Shown here piece by piece: positions 44,481 through 52,161 of a stretch of 64,000 bases of DNA (position 1 is its first letter; every line of letters begins with the position of its first letter). The DNA is from an uncultured Bacteroides sp. GTDB lineage: Bacteria; Bacteroidota; Bacteroidia; Bacteroidales; Bacteroidaceae. The notes beneath the pieces were generated by a model. The model was not told where the DNA came from. It searched no databases and worked only from the letters and a program-made list of their open reading frames with translations. Location of the stretch: assembly GCF_963678425.1 (NCBI RefSeq), contig NZ_OY782857.1, forward strand, positions 221,001 through 285,000, read 5' to 3'. A program made the position numbers and the translations under genes.

Positions 44481-45104
44481 TCAATAATCTGCAAGCTTAA
44501 GAGAAGAGTTAGGAAGAAGCCATTTATTTAGCCATTTGTTTACATACACATTGACAACAGCACATCCGGAACCAATAGCAGCACCAGCAATAACATCAGA
44601 AGGATAATGTACCCCTTCATTCATTCTTGCAAACCCAACCGAACATGCCCAAATGTAACTTGGGGCAATTACATACCATTTAGGGTACTTAATACTGAGA
44701 GATGTAGCTAGAGAAAAAGCTGTAGCAGTATGTGCAGAAGGAAAGGAAGCACTCGAAGCTGATGCTCTCTTTTCAATTAAATCGGGACAATGTTCAAAGG
44801 GACGATCGCGGTTTACCGCATATTTTATTCCAGAAGTTACTACAACCGCTTCTGCAACACTGGTGCCTATATAAATCGCACTATTCAACAATCCACGATC
44901 TTTCTCCATCAAAGCGTAACCACCTAACAATAATGGAATTCCCAAAGCAATATAAGGCTCAGTTTTTGAAATCACTTTACTACTTCCGGTCACAAAACTA
45001 TTATCAATCCCATTAATTTTCTTTAATGTATTAATGTCCCAATTCTGAGCATTACACCCTAAAACAAGAAAGGTTGCAATTGCTAATAAGAAAAGTCGTT
45101 TCAT
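44481..45104 (-). CDS. PAP2-family phosphatase, exported
   Basis: A 207-residue protein from the ATG at 45102-45104 (MKRLFLLAIATFLVLGCNAQ), an N-terminal signal that could be a lipoprotein signal (LGC) or be cut after NAQ; an ATG three codons upstream is also in frame. The three acid-phosphatase motifs are present: KYAVNRDRP, SFPSAHT and GFARMNEGVHYPSDVIAG. It should hydrolyse a lipid or soluble phosphomonoester or pyrophosphate outside the cytoplasm. It is transcribed alone, convergent with rpoC. The substrate cannot be deduced. Confidence 0.87.
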   Translation of the reverse strand: MKRLFLLAIATFLVLGCNAQNWDINTLKKINGIDNSFVTGSSKVISKTEPYIALGIPLLLGGYALMEKDRGLLNSAIYIGTSVAEAVVVTSGIKYAVNRDRPFEHCPDLIEKRASASSASFPSAHTATAFSLATSLSIKYPKWYVIAPSYIWACSVGFARMNEGVHYPSDVIAGAAIGSGCAVVNVYVNKWLNKWLLPNSSLKLADY

Positions 45105-45130
45105 TTCAATCAATACTAAATTTATGTCTG

Positions 45131-45138
45131 CAAAGATA
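45131..45138 (-). promoter_or_regulatory. -7 box of the PAP2 gene promoter
   Basis: On the minus strand TATCTTTG fits TAnnTTTG and lies 26 bases upstream of the ATG used here. No convincing -33 box. Confidence 0.5.
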
Positions 45139-45350
45139 ATTATAAATGCAAATTATACTTATATTTGAGACTATGATTCAGCAGATTTTACGAATAATAA
45201 AACTAGCTTTGATATCTGAGTCAAAAGCCCAAAAAGCTATTACTTTCAATCTGATCTTAATATATCCTGAACAAACAATGAAAGAACAGTCTTTAAACGC
45301 AAATTTGTAAAACCTGCATTGTTTTAATTAATGAATTATTTCTTTAATTC

Positions 45351-45382
45351 CTTGCTTAATAGGGGGATTTCATGTACTTTTG
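45351..45382 (+). promoter_or_regulatory. Promoter of the succinate dehydrogenase/fumarate reductase operon
   Basis: CTTG (45351-45354), 20 bases, then TACTTTTG (45375-45382) fits the Bacteroides promoter with one change in the -33 box. The transcript would have a leader of about 65 bases before sdhC. Confidence 0.6.
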
Positions 45383-45451
45383 CGCAAATAAAAAAGACTT
45401 AAAAAGGAAAATTATAGTTCTAACAATTAAATAATTTAAATTCAATCATTT

Positions 45452-46126
45452 ATGTGGTTAACTGATTCATCTGTAGGAAGGAAAGTAGTCATGAGCGTAT
45501 CAGGACTATTCCTCGTCCTTTTTCTAACATTTCACATGGCGATGAACCTTGTGGCGGTTTTCTCTGAAGGCGGCTACAACATGGTTTGTGAGTTCTTGGG
45601 AGCAAATTGGTATGCTTTAGCTGGTACTCTGGTTTTAGCTGCTGGTTTTGCGGTTCACATCATTTACGCATTTTGGCTGACAATGCAAAATCGCAAAGCT
45701 CGCGGTAATGAAAGCTATGCAGTAGTAGAAAAGCCAAAAAATGTAGAATGGGCATCTCAAAACATGTTAGTTTTGGGTATTATTGTTATTCTTTTCTTCG
45801 TTCTTCACCTTGCACAATTCTGGTTCAAAATGCAGTTTGTTGAAATTAGTGGTCTTGAGAGCATCAATGCTACTCCACAGGATGGTGCTGCATTAATAAG
45901 AGAAACATTTGCAAATCCTTTATTTGCTGCTCTCTATCTAGTTTGGTTTGTTGCAATCTGGTTCCATCTTACTCACGGTTTCTGGAGTGCTCTTCAAACA
46001 TTGGGTTGGAGCAATAAGATCTGGTTCGAACGTTGGAAATGCATTTCAAACATCTTTGCAACTGTAATCTTCTTAGGTTTTGCCTTAGTAGTAGTAGTTT
46101 TCTATGTAAAAAGCATAATAGGTTAA
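45452..46126 (+). CDS. sdhC: Succinate dehydrogenase/fumarate reductase cytochrome b subunit
   Basis: Membrane anchor that binds haem b and quinone. The 224-residue protein has five hydrophobic helices and the histidines expected for haem ligation (LTFHMAMNLVAVFS, GFAVHIIYAF, VLHLAQFWF, WFHLTHGFWS), typical of the single-subunit b558 type found in Bacteroidota and Bacillus. It is the first gene of a three-gene operon with the flavoprotein 54 bp downstream. In anaerobic relatives this complex acts mainly as fumarate reductase. Confidence 0.95.
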   Translation: MWLTDSSVGRKVVMSVSGLFLVLFLTFHMAMNLVAVFSEGGYNMVCEFLGANWYALAGTLVLAAGFAVHIIYAFWLTMQNRKARGNESYAVVEKPKNVEWASQNMLVLGIIVILFFVLHLAQFWFKMQFVEISGLESINATPQDGAALIRETFANPLFAALYLVWFVAIWFHLTHGFWSALQTLGWSNKIWFERWKCISNIFATVIFLGFALVVVVFYVKSIIG

Positions 46127-46180
46127 AGAACCTGCAAGTGTGAACTCTAATAAAATCAGAAAAAAAAGAAATAAAATATT

Positions 46181-48124
46181 ATGACTAAGATAGATTCAAA
46201 AATTCCTGAAGGCCCATTGGCTGAGAAATGGAGTAACTATAAAGCTCATCAAAAACTCGTAAACCCTGCAAACAAACGCCGTTTAGACATTATCGTAGTT
46301 GGTACTGGTCTTGCCGGAGCATCAGCTGCCGCTTCACTTGGCGAAATGGGTTTCAAAGTATTAAACTTCTGTATCCAGGATTCTCCTCGTCGTGCTCACT
46401 CAATCGCAGCACAAGGAGGTATCAATGCTGCTAAGAACTATCAAAATGACGGTGACTCTGTATACCGTTTATTCTATGATACAATCAAAGGTGGAGACTA
46501 CCGTGCCCGCGAATCAAACGTTTACCGTTTAGCTGAAGTATCCAACGCTATTATTGACCAATGCGTAGCTCAAGGAGTTCCTTTCGCTCGTGAATATGGT
46601 GGTTTGCTTGACAACCGTTCTTTCGGTGGTGCACAGGTTTCACGTACATTCTACGCTAAAGGCCAAACAGGACAGCAATTATTGCTTGGAGCTTATTCAG
46701 CATTGAGCCGTCAGATAAACAAAGGTACTGTAAAGTTATACACTCGTCACGAAATGCTTGACCTTGTAATCATTGAAGGCCGTGCACGTGGTATTATTGC
46801 CCGCGACCTTGTTACAGGAAAAATCGAACGTTATGCAGCACATGCAGTAGTTATCGGTACCGGTGGTTACGGAAACACATATTTCCTTTCTACAAATGCA
46901 ATGGCTTCTAATGGTTCTGCAGCAATACAATGTTATAAGAAAGGTGCTTATTTTGCTAACCCATGTTACGTACAAATTCACCCAACTTGTATTCCTGTTC
47001 ACGGAGATGTTCAGTCTAAACTAACATTGATGTCTGAATCACTTCGTAACGATGGTCGTATCTGGGTTCCTAAGAAACTGGAAGATGCTAAAGCAATTCA
47101 GGCTGGTACATTAAAAGCGACTCAAATAGCTGAAGCAGACCGTGACTACTACCTGGAACGCAGATATCCTGCATTCGGTAATCTTGTTCCTCGTGACGTT
47201 GCCTCTCGTGCTGCTAAAGAACGTTGCGACAAAGGTTTCGGAGTTAACAACACTGGTTTAGCTGTATTCCTTGATTTCTCTGAAGCTATTGGCCGTCTAG
47301 GCGAAGATGTTGTAAGAGCACGCTACGGTAACTTATTTGATATGTATGAAGAGATCACCAATGAAAACCCATATAAGAGCCCAATGATGATTTTCCCTGC
47401 TATCCACTACACAATGGGTGGTATCTGGGTTGATTATGAATTGATGACTTCTATCCCTGGATTGTTTGCTATCGGTGAAGCTAACTTCTCTGATCACGGA
47501 GCTAACCGTCTAGGTGCTTCTGCTTTGATGCAAGGTTTAGCTGACGGATACTTCGTATTACCTTACACAATTCAGAACTATTTATCTAACCAGATTCAGG
47601 TTCCACGCTTCTCTACTGACCTTCCAGAATTCGTTGAAGCAGAAAAAGCTGTTGTTGATAAGATTAATAAGATCAAGAACATCAATGGTAAGCACACTGT
47701 TGACACTATTCACAAAAAACTTGGTCACATCATGTGGGAATTCGTTGGTATGGGACGTACCAAAGAAACTTTGGAAACAGCCATAATCAGACTGAAAGAA
47801 GTGAAAAAAGACTTCTGGTCTAATGTTCGTATTCCTGGAGATGTAAACGACCAGAATGTAGAACTTGAAAAGGCAGTACGTTTAGCAGACTTTATTGAAA
47901 CCGGTCTGTTGATGGCTTATGATGGATTGAACCGTGAAGAATCTTGCGGTGGACACTTCCGTGAAGAACATCAGACACCAGAAGGTGAAGCTTTACGTAA
48001 TGACCAAGACTTCTCATACGTAGCTTGCTGGAAATATACCGGTGAAGACTCTAAACCAGAGTTGATTAAGGAAGATTTGAACTATGAATTCACTAAAGTT
48101 CAAACACGTAATTACAAAGCATAA
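46181..48124 (+). CDS. sdhA: Succinate dehydrogenase/fumarate reductase flavoprotein subunit
   Basis: Catalytic subunit carrying covalent FAD. The 647-residue protein has the dinucleotide-binding fold VVGTGLAGASAAASLGEMGF (about 40-59), the FAD-linking His in RRAHSIAAQGGINAAKNYQN (about 72-91), the substrate-binding HPTCIPVHGD and HYTMGGIWVDYE, and the long C-terminal helical region. The length and C-terminus match the Bacteroides-type FrdA. It lies between sdhC (54 bp) and sdhB (13 bp). It could equally be named frdA. Confidence 0.96.
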   Translation: MTKIDSKIPEGPLAEKWSNYKAHQKLVNPANKRRLDIIVVGTGLAGASAAASLGEMGFKVLNFCIQDSPRRAHSIAAQGGINAAKNYQNDGDSVYRLFYDTIKGGDYRARESNVYRLAEVSNAIIDQCVAQGVPFAREYGGLLDNRSFGGAQVSRTFYAKGQTGQQLLLGAYSALSRQINKGTVKLYTRHEMLDLVIIEGRARGIIARDLVTGKIERYAAHAVVIGTGGYGNTYFLSTNAMASNGSAAIQCYKKGAYFANPCYVQIHPTCIPVHGDVQSKLTLMSESLRNDGRIWVPKKLEDAKAIQAGTLKATQIAEADRDYYLERRYPAFGNLVPRDVASRAAKERCDKGFGVNNTGLAVFLDFSEAIGRLGEDVVRARYGNLFDMYEEITNENPYKSPMMIFPAIHYTMGGIWVDYELMTSIPGLFAIGEANFSDHGANRLGASALMQGLADGYFVLPYTIQNYLSNQIQVPRFSTDLPEFVEAEKAVVDKINKIKNINGKHTVDTIHKKLGHIMWEFVGMGRTKETLETAIIRLKEVKKDFWSNVRIPGDVNDQNVELEKAVRLADFIETGLLMAYDGLNREESCGGHFREEHQTPEGEALRNDQDFSYVACWKYTGEDSKPELIKEDLNYEFTKVQTRNYKA

Positions 48125-48137
48125 TAATCAGTAGACA

Positions 48138-48893
48138 ATGGAAAAAATTATAAATTTCACGCTAAAGGTTTGGCGTCAAAAAGGTCCGAAAGCTAAAGGT
48201 GCTTTTGAATCATATCAAATGGAAAACATTTCGGGTGATACCTCATTTCTTGAAATGCTTGACATCCTGAATGAAAAACTTATCAATGAAGGTAAAGAAC
48301 CAGTCGTATTTGACCATGACTGCCGCGAAGGAATCTGCGGAATGTGTTCACTTTACATTAACGGACATCCACACGGACCTGCAACCGGAGCAACAACTTG
48401 CCAAATGTACATACGTCGTTTTGATGATGGAGATACTATCACAGTAGAGCCATGGCGTTCTGCAGGTTTCCCTGTTATCCGTGACTTGATGGTAGACCGT
48501 AATGCATTTGATAAGATTATGCAAGCTGGTGGTTACGTATCAATAAATACTGGTGGTGTTCCTGATGCTAATGCAATTGCTATTCCAAAGCCAATTGCTG
48601 ACGAAGCAATGGATGCAGCATCTTGTATCGGTTGTGGCGCTTGTGTTGCAGCTTGTAAAAATGGTTCAGCTATGTTGTTCGTTTCTGCAAAAGTAAGTCA
48701 GTTATCTCTTCTTCCTCAAGGAAAAGTTGAAGCTGGTCGCCGCGCTAAAGCAATGCTTTCAAAAATGGACGAACTTGGTTTCGGTAACTGTACCAACACC
48801 AGAGCATGCGAAGCTGAATGTCCTAAGTCTATTTCAATCAGTAACATTGCAAGATTGAACCGTGACTTAATCATAGCTAAACTGACAGATTAA
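48138..48893 (+). CDS. sdhB: Succinate dehydrogenase/fumarate reductase iron-sulfur subunit
   Basis: Passes electrons between the flavin and haem/quinone. The 251-residue protein has the plant-type ferredoxin domain with the 2Fe-2S ligands CREGICGMCSLYINGHPHGP...TTC, and a C-terminal bacterial ferredoxin domain with CIGCGACVAAC and CTNTRACEAECP for the 4Fe-4S and 3Fe-4S clusters. It is the last gene of the operon and is followed by a strong terminator. It could also be named frdB. Confidence 0.96.
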   Translation: MEKIINFTLKVWRQKGPKAKGAFESYQMENISGDTSFLEMLDILNEKLINEGKEPVVFDHDCREGICGMCSLYINGHPHGPATGATTCQMYIRRFDDGDTITVEPWRSAGFPVIRDLMVDRNAFDKIMQAGGYVSINTGGVPDANAIAIPKPIADEAMDAASCIGCGACVAACKNGSAMLFVSAKVSQLSLLPQGKVEAGRRAKAMLSKMDELGFGNCTNTRACEAECPKSISISNIARLNRDLIIAKLTD

Positions 48894-48917
48894 TCTGCTG
48901 ATTTAATCACCATAATT

Positions 48918-48956
48918 AAAGTCCTCTACCTGTTATCAGATAGAGGACTTTCTTAT
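48918..48956 (+). terminator. Terminator of the sdhCAB operon
   Basis: AAAGTCCTCTA (48918-48928) pairs perfectly with TAGAGGACTTT (48941-48951), followed by CTTATTTT. It lies 25 bases after the sdhB stop codon. Confidence 0.88.
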
Positions 48957-49089
48957 TTTATAGGTATTTACAACATGAAGCTTAAATGTTAAATTTATCG
49001 GCTTCTATTTTAATAGAATGACATTATGTATATGTCAAGGCTAAATTTTAGTAAAATTAGACTAAAAAGATGTACACTTTAGCGATAAA

Positions 49090-49121
49090 TTTGGCGGTAA
49101 TACTGGAAAGACTTACATTTG
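49090..49121 (+). promoter_or_regulatory. Strong Bacteroides-type promoter without a downstream gene
   Basis: TTTG (49090-49093), 20 bases, then TACATTTG (49114-49121) matches both promoter boxes exactly. No protein gene follows on this strand; a terminator lies 42 bases on. Two dyads lie upstream: TGACAT-N7-ATGTCA (49019-49037) and an imperfect CTAA(A)TTTTA/TAAAATTAG at about 49042-49061, possible regulator sites. Confidence 0.7.
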
Positions 49122-49125
49122 CACT

Positions 49126-49189
49126 GTGTTTTTCATAGTATTAGATTTAAGGTTAAAAGGTTGGAGTCAGGCGTGACTCCTTTTTTTTT
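49126..49189 (+). ncRNA. Candidate short RNA gene (about 62 nt) between promoter and terminator
   Basis: The segment begins just after an ideal promoter and ends in an intrinsic terminator: GGAGTCA (49163-49169), loop GGCG, TGACTCC (49174-49180), then nine T. It holds no ATG-started reading frame. The body is U/A-rich (including CATAGTATTAGATTTAAGG) and single-stranded by eye, a layout seen in trans-acting small RNAs. It runs toward the 3' end of dprA, whose stop is 9 bp beyond the T run, so it might also touch the dprA 3' region. I do not recognise its family. Confidence 0.6.
49163..49189 (+). terminator. Intrinsic terminator of the short RNA candidate
   Basis: A 7-bp perfect stem, four-base loop and nine consecutive T (49181-49189) on the plus strand. 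On the minus strand the tail after the stem is not T-rich, so it mainly serves rightward transcription, not dprA. Confidence 0.85.
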
Positions 49190-49197
49190 GTCCATTA

Positions 49198-50310
49198 TCA
49201 AAGCAACTGGTACATTCCTCCTGCAAGTACCCTGATAACTCCTTTCATCTCCAGTTCAAACAAGAGCGCATTCATCTTATTCACCGGAATATCTGTATCT
49301 ACTACCAGTGAATTAATCTGAGAATCGCCTTTTTTACTAAGAATGTCAACAACCAACTGTTCTTCTTCCGTGAAATCAACAAATAACTGGCGCTGCACAG
49401 CCACAGGAACAGCCTTAGAATCGGCATCCCAACACATCGCTTTAACAAAATCTTCAGCAGAAATAATTAATCCTGCTTTATTCTCTTTTATCAGATTATT
49501 GCAGCCAATGGAAAATTCATCAGCTACACGCCCTGGAAAAGCAAAACAATCACGATGATAACTCTGTGCTATATCAGCAGTAATAAGTGCCCCGCCCTTC
49601 ACAGCCGATTCGATCACGATGGTTGCATCACTCATCCCTGCCACAATCCGGTTGCGCTTCACAAAATTCTGCCGGTCAGGGTTAGTTTCAGAAAGAAACT
49701 CTGTAAGCAAACCGCCATTATCAAGCATCTCCACAGCTGTTCTCCGATGAGCTGACGGATAAATACGGTCCAATCCATGCGCCAGTACGCCTACCGTAGC
49801 CAGTCTGTTACTCAAAGCTGCCCGGTGTGCATGGATATCAATCCCATAAGCAAGTCCGCTTACCACAAGTACATCCGGACAAAGAGCCTTAAGATCCGCC
49901 ATAAAATCGCCACATATACGCTGCCCATAATCGGTTGAATTCCTGGTACCCACCATGCTTATCACTCGTAGGGTATTCAGATCCGTGCTCCCTTTAAAGA
50001 ACAATACGATTGGAGCATCGGGGCATTCCCTCAATCGCGAAGGATAAGCCTCGTCGTTTATAGTAATGCAGCTAATTTTGTTTTTCTGAGCAAAGGCATA
50101 TTCAGCCTCAGCCCTTAAAAGAGCCTGAGGACAATTGAGCAAATCAACAATCTTTGGAGTAATTCCCGGAACCAACTGTGAAAGTTCGGTGCGATGTGAG
50201 AAAAGCACTTCTGCACTTCCAGCAGAATTTATAAGGTTTCGCGCGCTAATCAATCCCACTCCCGGGATTTGTGTCAGCGCAATGCTGGCAATTATTTCCT
50301 GATCTGTCAT
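49198..50310 (-). CDS. dprA: DNA-processing protein DprA
   Basis: Loads RecA on incoming single-stranded DNA in natural transformation; widespread also in bacteria not known to be competent. The 370-residue protein has an N-terminal helical/HhH segment (ALTQIPGVGLISARNLI), the Rossmann-like DNA-binding domain (VISMVGTRNSTDYGQRICGD, VVSGLAYGIDIHAHRAALSN, VIESAVKGGALITADIAQSY) and a C-terminal winged-helix DML1 domain (about 305-370). It overlaps the thioesterase gene by four bases (ATGA), so the two are translationally coupled. Confidence 0.95.
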   Translation of the reverse strand: MTDQEIIASIALTQIPGVGLISARNLINSAGSAEVLFSHRTELSQLVPGITPKIVDLLNCPQALLRAEAEYAFAQKNKISCITINDEAYPSRLRECPDAPIVLFFKGSTDLNTLRVISMVGTRNSTDYGQRICGDFMADLKALCPDVLVVSGLAYGIDIHAHRAALSNRLATVGVLAHGLDRIYPSAHRRTAVEMLDNGGLLTEFLSETNPDRQNFVKRNRIVAGMSDATIVIESAVKGGALITADIAQSYHRDCFAFPGRVADEFSIGCNNLIKENKAGLIISAEDFVKAMCWDADSKAVPVAVQRQLFVDFTEEEQLVVDILSKKGDSQINSLVVDTDIPVNKMNALLFELEMKGVIRVLAGGMYQLL

Positions 50311-50714
50311 TTGGCGAAGTAGGGCTCGAAAGCTTTATCGAAAAGTTCACTATGCCCTAAACGTCCATTGGTGAGACACACCAGCTCTACTTTTGATTTA
50401 ACGGATGCTTTACCGTCAAAGAGACGAAAGATATCCTGATAAAACACATACTTCACCCCTTCCTTTTCAATATAAAGCCTGGAAACAAACTCTTCACCGC
50501 TATGCAATGGTGTTTTATACGCAATGGTAATTCTGGCAACTACAGGATCAAGTCCCTGCCCGTGAAGTTCGGCAAAGTTAATGCCTAGTTTAGTAATGAA
50601 TTCGTGGCGTGTGTGTTCCAGATAATGCTGGTAGATTGCGTTGTTAACTATGCCCTGCATATCGCATTCATAGTCGCGCACCTTCATATTCAGTTCAAAA
50701 ATGTATTTATTCAT
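50307..50714 (-). CDS. Acyl-CoA thioesterase, 4-hydroxybenzoyl-CoA/YbgC type
   Basis: A 135-residue hotdog-fold protein from the ATG at 50712-50714 (MNKYIFELNMKVRDYECDMQ). The catalytic region RDYECDMQGIVNNAIYQHYL with the active-site Asp is the YbgC signature. It should hydrolyse an acyl-CoA. The frame stays open 23 codons further upstream, but this extension (MYRRMQSFVQ...) is translated from the dispersed 78-bp repeat and is rejected. It lies between the U32 protein gene and dprA on the same strand. Confidence 0.88.
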   Translation of the reverse strand: MNKYIFELNMKVRDYECDMQGIVNNAIYQHYLEHTRHEFITKLGINFAELHGQGLDPVVARITIAYKTPLHSGEEFVSRLYIEKEGVKYVFYQDIFRLFDGKASVKSKVELVCLTNGRLGHSELFDKAFEPYFAK

Positions 50715-50752
50715 AATAAGGTTTTTAAAATAACAGGAATAACAAATATTCT

Positions 50753-50830
50753 CTTGTACAAAAGATTGCATTCTTCTGTACAAGAGAATTAATTGTTTTG
50801 TACAGAAGAAATCATTCTTTTGTACAAGAC
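50753..50830. repeat. Dispersed 78-bp element, copy B: four TGTACA dyads on a 22-bp pitch
   Basis: TGTACA hexamers begin at 50755, 50777, 50799 and 50821, again exactly 22 bp apart. It aligns with copy A (22115-22192) over all 78 bases, 8 differences, none of them in a TGTACA core. It lies in the gap between the U32 gene and the thioesterase gene, and its right end contains the last codons and stop of the U32 gene (50812-50830). Confidence 0.9.
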
Positions 50831-52086
50831 TTCTTTAACTCCTCGGCGGAGATTAATTTATATAACTTATCGCTTGGACGAATCTTCTCGTCAAATTTCA
50901 TAGAGAAGTGCTCTCCTTTGCGAACCACCTCTACAGGCTTCAGATCTACCCGTACTTCTTCAAGTGTGGAAAACAAAGCACCTGTAGTAGGTCCGGTTAC
51001 AAGAAGTTTATCACCTAGTTTAATTTCAGAAGCTTCCACCAAAAACTCAGCCACATTGATGTTACTGAAATATTTAACCGCCTTACCTACGTAAACTTTT
51101 CGTTCAGTAGCTTCAGAGCCATAGTTTTTGCTCCACTCGCCAAGTCTTTGTCCCAGATAATATCCGTTCCAGAATCCACGGTTAAACACCGTTTTCAGGC
51201 GGTTATCCCAGGCTTGTACTTTTTCTTCGGTAAAAGTTCCGTCCAGACAAGACTGAATAGCCTGCTTGTAACACTCAACAACGGTGCGCACATACTCTGG
51301 CCCGCGAGCGCGTCCCTCAATTTTGAACACTCTTACGCCAGCTTCAATCATCTCATCCATGAAATGAATTGTTTTCAAATCCTTTGGCGACATGATATAC
51401 TGATTGTCCACTTCCAGCTCAATATCACTTTCCTTGTCCTTTACCGTGTAAGCCCTGCGGCAAATCTGCATGCAGGCTCCGCGATTGGCCGAGTTATCCA
51501 TTTCATGCAAAGAAAGATAGCATTTTCCGGAGACAGCCATGCAAAGCGCGCCGTGACAAAACATCTCTATACGAATTTCTTCGCCATTCGGACCGCATAC
51601 TTTATCTTCCTTAATCTTATCATAAATACCTCTAACCTGTTTCATATTCAGTTCTCGGGCAAGAACTGCTACATCGGCAAACTGTGCATAGAATTTCAAC
51701 GCCTCAGCATTGGAAATATTAAGCTGAGTAGAGAGATGCACTTCCTGGTCAATGGAACGGGCATAACACATAACTGCCACATCAGCGGCGATAATTGCAG
51801 AGATTCCGGCCTCTTTTGCTGCATCAACAATGGTGCGCATCAAAGGAATATCGCTATCGTAAATAATTGTATTGATAGTAAGATAACTCTTCAAACCATG
51901 TTCGTCACAAATGGTGGCTATCTCCTTCAAATCATTTATAGTAAAGGTGTTTGATGAACGAGCACGCATATTTAGATTCTCTATACCAAAGTATATTGAA
52001 TCGGCTCCTGCCTGAATAGCAGCGGCAAGAGATTCGCGAGAACCCACAGGCGCCATTATTTCAAAGTCTTTTAACTGATGATTCAT
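50812..52086 (-). CDS. U32-family protein, tRNA hydroxylation type (TrhP/YegQ-like)
   Basis: A 424-residue protein of the U32 'peptidase' family, now known to include prephenate-dependent tRNA/rRNA hydroxylases. It begins MNHQLKDFEIMAPVGSRESL and has the TIM-barrel core AGADSIYFGIENLNMRARSS and the cysteine cluster region EMFCHGALCMAVSGKCYLSL followed by ANRGACMQICRRAY, which fits the iron-sulfur site of TrhP. TrhP makes 5-hydroxyuridine at the wobble base; RlhA is a longer relative. The final residues SCTKE are encoded by the dispersed repeat. It starts the operon with the thioesterase and dprA. Confidence 0.88.
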   Translation of the reverse strand: MNHQLKDFEIMAPVGSRESLAAAIQAGADSIYFGIENLNMRARSSNTFTINDLKEIATICDEHGLKSYLTINTIIYDSDIPLMRTIVDAAKEAGISAIIAADVAVMCYARSIDQEVHLSTQLNISNAEALKFYAQFADVAVLARELNMKQVRGIYDKIKEDKVCGPNGEEIRIEMFCHGALCMAVSGKCYLSLHEMDNSANRGACMQICRRAYTVKDKESDIELEVDNQYIMSPKDLKTIHFMDEMIEAGVRVFKIEGRARGPEYVRTVVECYKQAIQSCLDGTFTEEKVQAWDNRLKTVFNRGFWNGYYLGQRLGEWSKNYGSEATERKVYVGKAVKYFSNINVAEFLVEASEIKLGDKLLVTGPTTGALFSTLEEVRVDLKPVEVVRKGEHFSMKFDEKIRPSDKLYKLISAEELKKSCTKE

Positions 52087-52112
52087 ACCTAATTTTTATA
52101 ATTTGTTGTGTA

Positions 52113-52120
52113 CAAAGGTA
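52113..52120 (-). promoter_or_regulatory. -7 box of the U32-thioesterase-dprA operon
   Basis: On the minus strand TACCTTTG fits TAnnTTTG, 27 bases upstream of the U32 gene ATG. Its -33 region would fall on the dusB -7 box, so the two divergent promoters overlap. Confidence 0.55.
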
Positions 52121-52133
52121 GTAGTTTTTTGCG

Positions 52134-52141
52134 TATTTTTG
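52134..52141 (+). promoter_or_regulatory. -7 box of the dusB promoter
   Basis: TATTTTTG fits TAnnTTTG and is followed by CAGCC; the 15 bases CGTATTTTTGCAGCC are identical to the rpsL promoter. It lies 20 bases before the ATG at 52162. Confidence 0.6.
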
Positions 52142-52161
52142 CAGCCAATATTAATATGAAT

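Larger units (their letters stand above)
45105..45451. other. Divergent promoter region between the PAP2 gene and sdhC
   Basis: About 340 bp without a gene. It holds the leftward PAP2 -7 box (45131-45138) and the rightward sdhC promoter (45351-45382). Between them the sequence is AT-rich without a repeat or hairpin that I can support. Confidence 0.6.

Noticed and set aside
50715..50783. N-terminal extension MYRRMQSFVQ... of the thioesterase
   Set aside because: It is translated from the dispersed repeat and precedes the conserved family start MNKYIFEL.
51148..51954. Open frame of 268 codons on the plus strand opposite the U32 gene
   Set aside because: Antisense shadow of a well-supported conserved gene, no domain, no promoter.
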